15,794 nucleotides of DNA from JBBDNV01 sp040877415. GTDB lineage: Bacteria > Planctomycetota > Planctomycetia > Pirellulales > PALSA-1355. Below are positions 1-7,138 of the stretch, one piece after another. The notes below the pieces were generated by a model, which saw nothing but the letters and a program-made list of their open reading frames with translations, had not been told where the DNA came from and did not search any database. The stretch spans positions 1-15,794 of the forward strand of contig JBBDNV010000143.1 in NCBI GenBank assembly GCA_040877415.1, read 5' to 3'. Each line of letters begins with the position of its first letter. Position 1 is the stretch's first letter. Position numbers and translations under genes: made by a program.

Positions 1-282
1 TTGGCCATCCAGAACGCGATCAGCGAGGAAGACAACCAGCCGCTGGTCGGCCGCCGCGTGGAAGTGCTCGTCGAGGGGCCGAGCAAAAACGCCGAGCGGC
101 AGCCCGGCGGCGACGTGCTGCAACTGGTCGGCCGCACGCGTTGCGACCGGATCGTGGTGTTCGACGGCAACCGCCGGCAGATCGGCCAGTTGCTCGACGT
201 GGCGATCTACGATGCCAGCGCCTTTACGCTCTTCGGCAGCGTGGTGACCCGACACGTCGGGCCGGAAGTGTACCGCCTGTAA
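1..282 (+). CDS. miaB: MiaB (tRNA-2-methylthio-N6-dimethylallyladenosine synthase), C-terminal part
   Basis: This is the last 93 residues of a gene that begins before the window; the first base is already inside the reading frame, so the leading TTG is not a start. The segment reads as a TRAM RNA-binding domain of the MiaB type: G-R-R-V-E-V-L-V-E-G-P-S-K near residues 17-29, then L-V-G-R-T-R near 42-47, then I-G-Q-L-L-D-V-A-I near 61-69, ending in a short beta segment and TAA at 280-282. MiaB is a radical-SAM iron-sulfur enzyme that methylthiolates i6A37 in tRNAs reading UNN codons; its UPF0004 and radical-SAM parts lie outside the window. MtaB and RimO also end in TRAM-like domains, but the V-E-G-P-S-K and G-R-T wording fits MiaB best. 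glnE follows after 32 nt on the same strand, so the two may be co-transcribed. Confidence 0.85.
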   Translation: MAIQNAISEEDNQPLVGRRVEVLVEGPSKNAERQPGGDVLQLVGRTRCDRIVVFDGNRRQIGQLLDVAIYDASAFTLFGSVVTRHVGPEVYRL

Positions 283-314
283 CGCAGAATCGTGCCGGAG
301 CCTTGGATCGATCG

Positions 315-3300
315 ATGCGCGTCGACGAATTGCACCGCTTTCTGGACCATCCGGCCGAAGCCGCCGATTGGCTCCGCTCCCTGGGCATTGGCGACGTCGA
401 TCGCGCGCACGCCAACCTGCTGCGCATCGCCACGGCGGGCATCACGCTCGACCTCGTGGCCGCGATCTGCGATCAATTGGCCGTTCACCTGCCGGGCTCG
501 AGCGACGCCGACATGGCGCTCAATAACTTCGAGCGTTTCGTGGCCGCGGCGCGCAACCCGCTGTCGCTGGCCGCGCTGTTTGAGCGCGACGCCGAGGCGC
601 TGCCGATTCTGCTGCAAATCTTCGCCACCAGCCAGCACCTAAGCGACGTGCTGGTGATGGACAGCGAAAGTTACGACCTGCTGCGGCTTACCGAGGGCCA
701 GCCGGTGGCCCGCGAATTCCTGGTGGCGGAACTAGGCGCCGAAATCGCCTCGCTGGGCGCCGACGAAGCCGCGGCCTCGGCCGCGCTGCGTCGATTCAAG
801 CGCCGCGAGACGCTGCGCATCGGCTACGGCGACATGATTCGCGAGCAGCCGCTGGCGACCGTGGCGCGGCAGATATCGTACCTGGCCGACGCGATCGTCG
901 AGGCCGCGCTGCGCGCCGCGCGGCGGCGCATGGCGAGCCGCCGCGGACTGGCGCGTCCCGAGCCCGGGCGGTTCGTCGTGCTGGCACTGGGGAAATTGGG
1001 CGGGACGGAGTTGAACTATTCGAGCGACATCGACTTAATGTTCTTGTACGACTGGGGGCGCGGCGCCGACGTGGCCCGGCAACACGCCAGCGGCGAGTAC
1101 TTCGATCGCCTGGTGCGCGCAATTCTCAAACTGCTCGCCGAGGCGACCGAGCTGGGGGCGGCGTATCGCGTCGACCTGCGGCTGCGGCCCGCGGGCAGCG
1201 CGGGCCTGATGGCCGTGGCTTACGACGCGGCCTTGCACTACTACGACGTTTCAGGCCGAACCTGGGAGCGGCAGGCCATGGTCAAGGCCCGGCCCATCGC
1301 GGGCGATCTCGACTTCGGCCGCGAGTTTCTCGAGCAGCTCGAACCTTGGATCTACCGCCGCTACCTGAGCCGCGCCGACATCACCGGCATCAAGGCGCTG
1401 AAGCGCCGCATCGAGCAGCGCACGCATCGCGAAGGGGCCGACGCGCACAACGTGAAGACCGGGCACGGCGGCATTCGCGACATTGAGTTCGTCATCCAAT
1501 TTCTGCAATTGCTCAACGGCGGCGACCTACCGCTGCTGCGCACGGGAAACACGCTGGAGGCGATTCAGCAGTTGGAAAGCTGCCGTTGCCTGACCGACCA
1601 GGAACGGGCGATTCTCGCGGAAAACTACGCCTTCCTGCGCAAAATCGAGCACCGGCTCCAAATCATGTTCGACCTGCAAACGCACTTGCTGCCAAGCGAC
1701 CCGGGCGAACTGCGCAAAGTGGCGATCCGGCTCGGATATGCCGACACACCCGATCAATCGGTCTTGGCGGCGTTCCAAGCCGACTACGGGAACAAGACGG
1801 AGCTGAACCGCAAAATTCTCGATCACCTGCTGCACGACGCGTTCAGCGACGACGCGCGGACCGAGCCGGAAAGCGACCTGGTGCTCGATCCCGAGCCGCT
1901 CGCCGAGCGGATTGCCGAAATCCTCTCGCGCTACCGTTTTGCCGACGTCGATCAGGCGTACCGCAATCTGATGGAGCTGTCGACCGAAAAGATCCGCTAT
2001 TTGTCGACGCGCCGCTGCCGGCACTTTCTGGCGGCCATCGCCCCGCAACTTTTGGCCGAAATCGCCCGGACGCCTGATCCCGACTTCACGCTGGTGAACC
2101 TGAGCAAGGTGAGCGACTCGCTGGGCGGAAAGGGCGTGTTGTGGGAGCTGTTCAGTTTCAGCCCGCCCACGCTGCGGCTGTACGTCGAGCTGTGCTCATC
2201 GAGCCAGTATCTGTCGGGCATTCTGACCAGCAATCCCGGCATGCTCGACGAGCTTTTGGACAGCCTGCTTTTGGACAAGCTGCCTTCGCTGGAAGTGCTT
2301 CGCGCGGCGCTGGCCGAATTGTGCCGCGGCGCCGAAGACATCGAGCCGGCGCTGCACAGCTTCAAAAACGCGCAGCAACTGGGCGTCGGCGTGCGCGACA
2401 TTCTGGGCAAGGAACAGGTCGAGGCCACGACCGGCGCGCTGTCGGACATTGCCCAGGCCTGTCTCGAGCAGATCACGCGGGCCGAATACGAAAAACTGAC
2501 CGCCAGGCTCGGCCGGCCGACCGTGGGCGAGGACGGCGAAGCGGGACGCGCGTGCGAGCTTGTGATCGTGGCGCTGGGCAAGTTCGGCGGACGCGAGCTG
2601 AACTACTACAGCGACCTGGACCTGGTGTTCCTTTACGAGGCCGACGGCACGACGGTGCATCCGCGCCGCTCGAAGCGCGACCAGACCACCAACAACCAGC
2701 ATTTCTTCAGCGAGCTGGCGCAGCGGATTATCAAGGTGGCCAGCCAACTGGGGCCCTACGGCCGGCTGTACGAAATCGATGCCAGGCTGCGCCCCACGGG
2801 ACGCAGCGGCGCGCTGGCCACGTCGCTGGCCGAGTTCGCCCGTTATTTCAGCTCGGGGCAGGGGCAGCTTTGGGAACGGCAGGCGCTCGGCAAGGCCCGC
2901 GTGGTATTCGGTTCGCCGCGGGCGGCCGAATCGGCCGCGGCCGCGATCCGCGAAGCCGCGTTCGCGCCGAAGTGGCGGGCCGAGAACGCCGAGGCGATCT
3001 GGCACATGCGGCAGCGGCTGGAGGAAACATCGAGCGGCGGCAATCTGAAGCGCGGACCGGGCGGCCTGGTCGACATCGAATTCCTGGTGCAAATGCTGCA
3101 ATTGAAGCACGCCGGCGCCAAGCCCCAGTTGGCCGTGCCCGGCACGCTCGACGCGCTGGGGGCGCTCGAAAAATCCGGCATCATGAAGCGCGACAACTAC
3201 GAGTTTTTCGTGGCCAGCTACCGCTTTCTGCGGACGATTCAATCGCGGTTGCGGCTGATGAGCACCACGGCCCGCGACGACTTGCCGGACGATCCGCGCG

Positions 3301-3425
3301 AGCGCTCGAAGCTGGCCGGCCTGCTGGGCTACGAGAGCACCGAAGCCCTGCTGGCCGATTGCCGGCGCTACACCAGCGAGAACCGCCGCCGGGCCGAGCG
3401 CCTATTCGGCGTTGTGACGGTGTAG
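315..3425 (+). CDS. glnE: Bifunctional glutamine synthetase adenylyltransferase / adenylyl-removing enzyme GlnE
   Basis: Product of 1036 aa, somewhat longer than the roughly 950 aa of enterobacterial GlnE. It has the expected duplicated architecture, two nucleotidyltransferase domains each followed by a helical domain. The first carries G-K-L-G-G at residues 226-230 with metal-ligand aspartates in S-D-I-D (D238, D240). The second carries G-K-F-G-G from residue 755 with S-D-L-D (D767, D769). Each is followed by its D-I-E-F motif (about 389-392 and 920-923). In the family the N-terminal half removes AMP from glutamine synthetase and the C-terminal half adds it, under PII and glutamine control; both sites look intact. 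The frame stays open upstream to 141, but that part overlaps miaB and does not look like GlnE. The ATG at 315, with GGAG at 297-300 (14 nt away, rather distant), gives the family N-terminus. Cytoplasmic nitrogen regulation. Confidence 0.95.
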   Translation: MRVDELHRFLDHPAEAADWLRSLGIGDVDRAHANLLRIATAGITLDLVAAICDQLAVHLPGSSDADMALNNFERFVAAARNPLSLAALFERDAEALPILLQIFATSQHLSDVLVMDSESYDLLRLTEGQPVAREFLVAELGAEIASLGADEAAASAALRRFKRRETLRIGYGDMIREQPLATVARQISYLADAIVEAALRAARRRMASRRGLARPEPGRFVVLALGKLGGTELNYSSDIDLMFLYDWGRGADVARQHASGEYFDRLVRAILKLLAEATELGAAYRVDLRLRPAGSAGLMAVAYDAALHYYDVSGRTWERQAMVKARPIAGDLDFGREFLEQLEPWIYRRYLSRADITGIKALKRRIEQRTHREGADAHNVKTGHGGIRDIEFVIQFLQLLNGGDLPLLRTGNTLEAIQQLESCRCLTDQERAILAENYAFLRKIEHRLQIMFDLQTHLLPSDPGELRKVAIRLGYADTPDQSVLAAFQADYGNKTELNRKILDHLLHDAFSDDARTEPESDLVLDPEPLAERIAEILSRYRFADVDQAYRNLMELSTEKIRYLSTRRCRHFLAAIAPQLLAEIARTPDPDFTLVNLSKVSDSLGGKGVLWELFSFSPPTLRLYVELCSSSQYLSGILTSNPGMLDELLDSLLLDKLPSLEVLRAALAELCRGAEDIEPALHSFKNAQQLGVGVRDILGKEQVEATTGALSDIAQACLEQITRAEYEKLTARLGRPTVGEDGEAGRACELVIVALGKFGGRELNYYSDLDLVFLYEADGTTVHPRRSKRDQTTNNQHFFSELAQRIIKVASQLGPYGRLYEIDARLRPTGRSGALATSLAEFARYFSSGQGQLWERQALGKARVVFGSPRAAESAAAAIREAAFAPKWRAENAEAIWHMRQRLEETSSGGNLKRGPGGLVDIEFLVQMLQLKHAGAKPQLAVPGTLDALGALEKSGIMKRDNYEFFVASYRFLRTIQSRLRLMSTTARDDLPDDPRERSKLAGLLGYESTEALLADCRRYTSENRRRAERLFGVVTV

Positions 3426-3446
3426 AGCAGCACGCGGCGTCGGAAC

Positions 3447-3463
3447 ACCAGCCCGAAGCGCAA
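3447..3463 (+). repeat. Left arm of a 17-nt inverted repeat
   Basis: ACCAGCCCGAAGCGCAA here is matched exactly as its reverse complement at 3656-3672. The wording resembles a short sequence that I recall being scattered between genes in Pirellulales genomes. That recollection is not tested here. Confidence 0.75.
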
Positions 3464-3655
3464 ATGAGGGGAATTCGAGGAGAACGGTGGCGATCCCTCG
3501 CTCGCGCTCATTGATGTTGCGATTTCATGATCCTCGGTCGACATGGCCCCGAAAGGATTGCGCGCACGGGTATTGGCCGCTGCGCGGCCGGTTTGTGGGC
3601 CCACAATTCTCGTGACGATTTTCGATGGAAGATCACGAAAGCGCAACTTCAAAAC

Positions 3656-3672
3656 TTGCGCTTCGGGCTGGT
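3656..3672 (-). repeat. Right arm of a 17-nt inverted repeat
   Basis: TTGCGCTTCGGGCTGGT is the exact reverse complement of 3447-3463. The two arms enclose 192 nt of non-coding sequence, giving a unit of 226 bp with inverted ends, about the size of a small non-autonomous element. No target-site duplication was established. Confidence 0.75.
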
Positions 3673-3707
3673 ATCGCTTGCCGCGTTCCTCGACCCCACG
3701 TCCGCCA

Positions 3708-4340
3708 CTATTTCACGACGACGCCCAAGACGTGCGCGATCTGGAAAAGTTGTCGCTCCTCGACGATGGAGCCGCGCAGATCGTGGGCCGTGACGCCGAG
3801 CTGCGTCAGGTCCGAGCCGCGGAGATCGGCACCTTTGAGATTGGCGCCAAAAAAGCGGGCTTGCCGCAGGTTGCAGCACTCGATGGCGACGTTCCGCAGG
3901 TCGGCGCCGGTGAAATCCGTCTGCTCCAGATTGCAGGCTCGAAAAGAGCAGGCCGTGAACTTCGTTTCGGCAAACGACGCCAAGAGCACCTTGCACGCCT
4001 CGAACCGGACGTGATTCATCCGGGCGTTCGAGAAGTTCGCACCCGTCAGATTGCACGCGTCGAATTCAACGCGATGAAAGTGCGCCTGCCGCCAATCGGC
4101 GTTCGACAGATCGCAACCCTTGAGCCGGACGTCGACGAGGCTCAGTCCCTGCCAGACCGTCTGACGCAGTGTCGAGCTGGCGAAGACGGCCTCGTCGAAA
4201 CGCAGATCCGGTGCCTTGGTCGCGCTCAAGTCCGTTTGGTGCAACAACACCTTGGCATAGCTTTGGCCCGCGCTGACGCCGTCGCGAGTCCACGACGCAA
4301 AGCTCTCTAAGTCAATGAGCTCCGGCGGAGTGATTTTCAT
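3708..4340 (-). CDS. Pentapeptide-repeat protein
   Basis: Product of 210 aa with no signal peptide or membrane segment, so probably cytoplasmic. Residues about 38-188 follow the A(D/N)LXX pentapeptide pattern, for example C-D-L-S-N, C-N-L-T-G, A-N-F-S-N, T-D-F-T-G, A-D-L-R-N, A-N-L-K-G and A-D-L-R-G, which folds as a right-handed quadrilateral beta-helix. The C-terminal end (about 194-209, ending L-G-V-V-V-K) resembles the short helix-plus-hydrophobic tail of Qnr/MfpA-type proteins, where it mediates dimerisation. Those relatives mimic DNA and protect DNA gyrase, but nothing here proves that role; many pentapeptide proteins have no known partner. The ATG at 4340 is the only sensible start and has a weak ribosome site. 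The gene begins 32 nt after the sulfatase stop, so co-transcription is likely. Confidence 0.85.
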   Translation of the reverse strand: MKITPPELIDLESFASWTRDGVSAGQSYAKVLLHQTDLSATKAPDLRFDEAVFASSTLRQTVWQGLSLVDVRLKGCDLSNADWRQAHFHRVEFDACNLTGANFSNARMNHVRFEACKVLLASFAETKFTACSFRACNLEQTDFTGADLRNVAIECCNLRQARFFGANLKGADLRGSDLTQLGVTAHDLRGSIVEERQLFQIAHVLGVVVK

Positions 4341-4372
4341 AGGTCGTGGCGTCCCGCGTATCGCGAAGAGGA

Positions 4373-6004
4373 TTAACGGGTCGCGGAATCTTCGCGCGTC
4401 GCCAGGGCGCGGAAGTCTTCAAGATGCTCACTCCAGGCGCGCTTGAGCTGGCTGAGTTTCTCGGGCTCATCGGCGGCGAGATTGTTGGTTTCGGACCGAT
4501 CGGCGGCGAGGTTGTAGAGTTCCCAAGCGTCGTCTTTTCCGTCGCTGACCGCCTTCCAGTCGCCGATGCGAATCGCCCGATGGCCATCGTGAAACCACCA
4601 CAGATAATCGTGGTCGACGGCGACGTCGGCGGCAAAGGCCGGCACGAGGCTCTTGCCCGGGGGCGGCGGGACGCTTTGATCGTTCCACGTGGCCGGAGGC
4701 TTGCCGCCGGCCAGCTCGAGCAGCGTCGGCACGACGTCGACGAGGTGCGCTGGCGTGCGTCGCAGCTCGCCGCGCGCCGCGATCCCTTTCGGCCAGTGGG
4801 CAACGAGCGGCGTGGAGATGCCCCCTTCGTGAACCCAGGTCTTGTGGCGGCGAAACGGCGTATTGGCCGCGCTCGACCAGCCAGGCCCCAGACACAGAAA
4901 CGTGGCTGCCGAGCCGGGGGCCGCGGCCGGGTCGTGCCCATCGCCGCGGACCATGATCTCGGCGCTCGCGCCGTTGTCGGACGCGAACAGGATCAAGGTG
5001 TTGTCGAGCTGGCCCAGCGCCCCCAGCTCGTCGACGACGCGGCCAATTTCGCGGTCCATGCGGTCGACCATGGCCGCGTGAATGGCCATCTTCTGCGCTT
5101 GAAACGCGCGCTGCCGGCCGGTCAATTCGCTCCACGCCAGCGGTCGAAGAACTTCGCCGGGCCCGAGCTTGTCGAGGACGTCGGGAAATGGGTACGGCGG
5201 ACCGACGTCGCGTTCCATCGCGGGCGGGTCGTGGCCGGCGATGCCGAACTCTTTCAATTTCCGTCCCCGCGCCGCTCGCATCTTGTTCCAGCCGTCCTGG
5301 TAGCGCGTGCGATAGCGGTCGATGTCCGCTTGCGGGGCTTGCAGCGGAAAGTGCGGCGAGGTGAACGCGATGTATTGAAAGAACGGCTGGCCGGCGTGCT
5401 CGGAGGCATGTTGCCGCAGACACTTGATGGCGTGGTCGGCGATGGCCGTGGTGACGTAGTAGCCCGCGTCTTCTTTCACCGCGGGGAGCGGCTGATCGTC
5501 CGCGCTGTGTTTTTGCGGAGCGAAGAGGCGGTTGTGATCGTCGATCGTGTAGGAATGATCGAAACCGCCGTCCGCCGATTTGCCGTCGAGGTGCCATTTG
5601 CCGGAATGATACGAACGATAGCCGAGGGGTTTGAGCATCGCCGGCAGCAGTGGCGCCCATGGGGGGCGTTCTCCCCGGCTGCCGAAATTCGTGCCGGGAA
5701 TCGCGTCGCGGCGAACCTGCTGCGCGTAGTACCCGGTGAGAAGCGCGGCCCGCGAGGGCCAGCAGCGGGCCGTGTTGTAGAACTGCGTGAAGCGCAGCCC
5801 GCCGGCGGCCAGCCGGTCGAGATTTGGCGTTTCAATTTCGCCGCCGTAGCAGCCGAGATCGCTAAAGCCGAGATCGTCGGCCAGGATCACGACGACGTTG
5901 GGCCGTTTGTCGGCGTCCGCGGCAGGTGCTTTCGTGGAATATAAGACCGCGAACAGCACGGCGACGACGAGCACGACGCGTTGAGTTGGCTGAGCAGGAC
6001 GCAT
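4373..6004 (-). CDS. Secreted sulfatase (arylsulfatase A-like, formylglycine type)
   Basis: Product of 543 aa. Residues 1-28 form a signal peptide: a basic start, a hydrophobic core V-V-L-V-V-A-V-L-F-A-V-L, and a cleavage region near A-P-A-A. The sulfatase fold starts at R-P-N-V-V-V-I-L-A-D-D (metal ligands D43, D44). The formylglycine motif C-W-P-S-R is at 81-85, with C81 the residue oxidised to formylglycine. Further active-site elements are G-K-W-H (K136, H138), S-P-H (H218), S-D-N-G (D343, N344) and K388. The end matches the usual W-E-L-Y-N-L sulfatase tail. It should hydrolyse sulfate esters outside the cytoplasm; the substrate, probably a sulfated glycan in this phylum, is not readable. 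The frame is open upstream to 6262, but that part lacks family similarity and would bury the signal peptide, so the ATG at 6004 is preferred. The ribosome site is weak. Confidence 0.93.
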   Translation of the reverse strand: MRPAQPTQRVVLVVAVLFAVLYSTKAPAADADKRPNVVVILADDLGFSDLGCYGGEIETPNLDRLAAGGLRFTQFYNTARCWPSRAALLTGYYAQQVRRDAIPGTNFGSRGERPPWAPLLPAMLKPLGYRSYHSGKWHLDGKSADGGFDHSYTIDDHNRLFAPQKHSADDQPLPAVKEDAGYYVTTAIADHAIKCLRQHASEHAGQPFFQYIAFTSPHFPLQAPQADIDRYRTRYQDGWNKMRAARGRKLKEFGIAGHDPPAMERDVGPPYPFPDVLDKLGPGEVLRPLAWSELTGRQRAFQAQKMAIHAAMVDRMDREIGRVVDELGALGQLDNTLILFASDNGASAEIMVRGDGHDPAAAPGSAATFLCLGPGWSSAANTPFRRHKTWVHEGGISTPLVAHWPKGIAARGELRRTPAHLVDVVPTLLELAGGKPPATWNDQSVPPPPGKSLVPAFAADVAVDHDYLWWFHDGHRAIRIGDWKAVSDGKDDAWELYNLAADRSETNNLAADEPEKLSQLKRAWSEHLEDFRALATREDSATR

Positions 6005-6260
6005 CGTTCGTCGCACGGCATTGCTCCCGCAATGGGTCGGTTGGTTTGGGGCAACGCTCAGTATGCGTCGGCCGGATGGCCGGATCAACCAACCGCTTTG
6101 CGTGCCGCTCTCGCGGCAACGATATCCTCCGGGAGGGACCGCTGTGCCAACTCCCGCCGCAGCACCGTCAGCGGACGGCCGTGGACGCGAGGCCACATCC
6201 CACGATGGACGGGGGGCCGAGAGCACGCTACAGTTAAACAGACGGAGATCGCACGCGTCC
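6005..6260. promoter_or_regulatory. Divergent intergenic region between sulfatase and the DUF5678-like/protease pair
   Basis: The region must hold promoters for both directions, but I could not pick convincing -35/-10 pairs. Visible structure sits on the sulfatase side: a hairpin CATTGC/GCAATG with loop TCCC at 6019-6034, and a 9-bp inverted repeat CGGTTGGTT (6038-6046) with AACCAACCG (6087-6095). Together they would fold the 5' leader of the sulfatase mRNA or serve as an operator. Open frames across the region look like GC-rich read-through, not genes. Confidence 0.45.
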
Positions 6261-6473
6261 ATGACTCAGCACAAGCAGCCCACCGAGCCGGTCGTCGTCC
6301 CGAAAGCACTCTGCGGGAAGTGGATTGTTTGGAATCGGAACCGCACGCAGATCGTCGGTAGTGGAGATCGGTTGAAAGACGCGCAAGAGGTTGCCCGGGC
6401 CGCCGGCATAGCCGATCCTGGGTACGAGTGGGTTCCGCCGGCGAACCGCCGTCTCATCGGGCGGCCCACGTGA
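6261..6473 (+). CDS. Small DUF5678-like protein, partner of the downstream aspartic protease
   Basis: Product of 70 aa, cytoplasmic by appearance. The core L-C-G-K-W-I-V-W (17-24), then I-V-G-S-G-D (31-36), an amphipathic helix D-A-Q-E-V-A-R-A-A-G (40-49) and a closing Y-E-W-V-P-P (55-60) match the compact pattern of DUF5678 proteins, which have no known biochemical function. The match is from memory of the family, not a profile search. The ATG at 6261 is chosen because the homologous part begins shortly after it; GGAG at 6244-6247 is 13 nt upstream, rather far. The frame stays open upstream to 6021 without family character. The stop TGA (6471-6473) overlaps the GTG start of the protease gene, so translation of the two is probably coupled. 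Confidence 0.7.
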   Translation: MTQHKQPTEPVVVPKALCGKWIVWNRNRTQIVGSGDRLKDAQEVARAAGIADPGYEWVPPANRRLIGRPT

Positions 6474-6925
6474 GATTTGCCTACGGACGATACGAAGTCG
6501 AGCCGACGCCGAGCCAGCCCGGCGCGGCGATCATCTATCGCCCCGTCATCCCCATACGCGTCATCGGCTTCGGCGCTGATGCCGTCTTCTATGGGCTTCT
6601 GGACACGGGCGCCGACGAGACGCTCCTCACCGAAGAAATGGCCGAGCTCGTCGGCATGGAGGTCGACGCCTCACGGACAGCGATCGTCACGAGCGCAAGC
6701 GGCGAGATGTCCGTGAGCTATGGAGACGTGACGTTAGAAGTGGGCCGTGGACGTGCGCGGTATCGGTGGCGCACAACGGCCGGCGTCGTCAAGCAACCCT
6801 GGCGTGAGGCCATTCTTGGCCACATGGGCTTTCTTCGCTACTTCGACGTGACCTTCTTCGGGGAAACGCGGGAGGTCCGACTGACGCGCAACGCCATGCC
6901 GTTGCCCGAGCCGATCGGCGTCTAG
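6470..6925 (+). CDS. Retropepsin-like (clan AA) aspartic protease
   Basis: Product of 151 aa, the size of a single retropepsin-like domain that must dimerise to build its active site. The catalytic motif is L-L-D-T-G-A-D at 43-49 (D45 catalytic), and the conserved hydrophobic-hydrophobic-glycine element follows at I115-L116-G117 before a closing beta hairpin F-D-V-T-F-F. No signal peptide or membrane anchor is seen, so it should act in the cytoplasm. I place the start at GTG 6470 because GTGA overlaps the upstream stop and the residues after it (R-F-A-Y-G-R-Y-E-V) read like a natural N-terminus. A GTG at 6428 in the same frame would add 14 residues overlapping the neighbour, and remains possible. 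The substrate is unknown; the small coupled protein is the obvious candidate partner. Confidence 0.87.
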   Translation: MRFAYGRYEVEPTPSQPGAAIIYRPVIPIRVIGFGADAVFYGLLDTGADETLLTEEMAELVGMEVDASRTAIVTSASGEMSVSYGDVTLEVGRGRARYRWRTTAGVVKQPWREAILGHMGFLRYFDVTFFGETREVRLTRNAMPLPEPIGV

Positions 6926-6981
6926 TCGCGCCCGATCCGCCGACACCTTGCTGACCGCAGGCGGGGGCGTTGGGCGAAGGC

Positions 6982-7002
6982 CGCGACGAAGAATTCGTCG
7001 CG
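6982..7002. terminator. Hairpin between convergent genes, possible bidirectional terminator
   Basis: CGCGACGAA and TTCGTCGCG form a perfect 9-bp stem around a GAA loop, 57 nt after the protease stop and 137 nt beyond the pckA stop on the other strand. The stem is strong, but no T-run follows on either side, so it may be only a transcript-end stabiliser. The remaining gap 6926-7138 shows no gene; it holds a short dyad GCACCA/TGGTGC at 7063-7076. Confidence 0.4.
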
Positions 7003-7138
7003 CCCCACCGCCGCACACGCCGGTAGCCCCGGGGAAGCGTGAGCCGCCCCAGTTGCCAGCGTGCACCATGTGGTGCTACCGTCGTCCACAGCGCGAGCAG
7101 CACGCGTAGATCATCGGCGACTGGTGTCCACGGCAAGG

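Larger units (their letters stand above)
3426..3707. other. Convergent intergenic region with dispersed-type repeats
   Basis: This gap separates the 3' ends of glnE (+) and the pentapeptide gene (-). No credible coding frame is seen. It holds the outward members of a 17-nt inverted repeat (3447-3463 and 3656-3672, annotated separately) and a perfect 14-bp palindrome TTGTGGGCCCACAA at 3593-3606. The tract CCCTCGCTCGCGC at 3494-3506 is an imperfect reverse complement of 3457-3469. No stem followed by a T-run marks a classical terminator. Confidence 0.6.

Noticed and set aside
141..314. Upstream extension of the glnE frame
   Set aside because: It overlaps the MiaB TRAM coding region in another frame and has no GlnE-like residues; the family N-terminus begins at the ATG at 315.
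4346..5944. Long + strand open frame opposite the sulfatase
   Set aside because: It is the antisense of a clear sulfatase and lacks any recognisable motif; such frames are common in GC-rich coding DNA.
6005..6262. Upstream extension of the sulfatase frame by 86 codons
   Set aside because: The extra residues lack family character and would place the signal peptide inside the protein.
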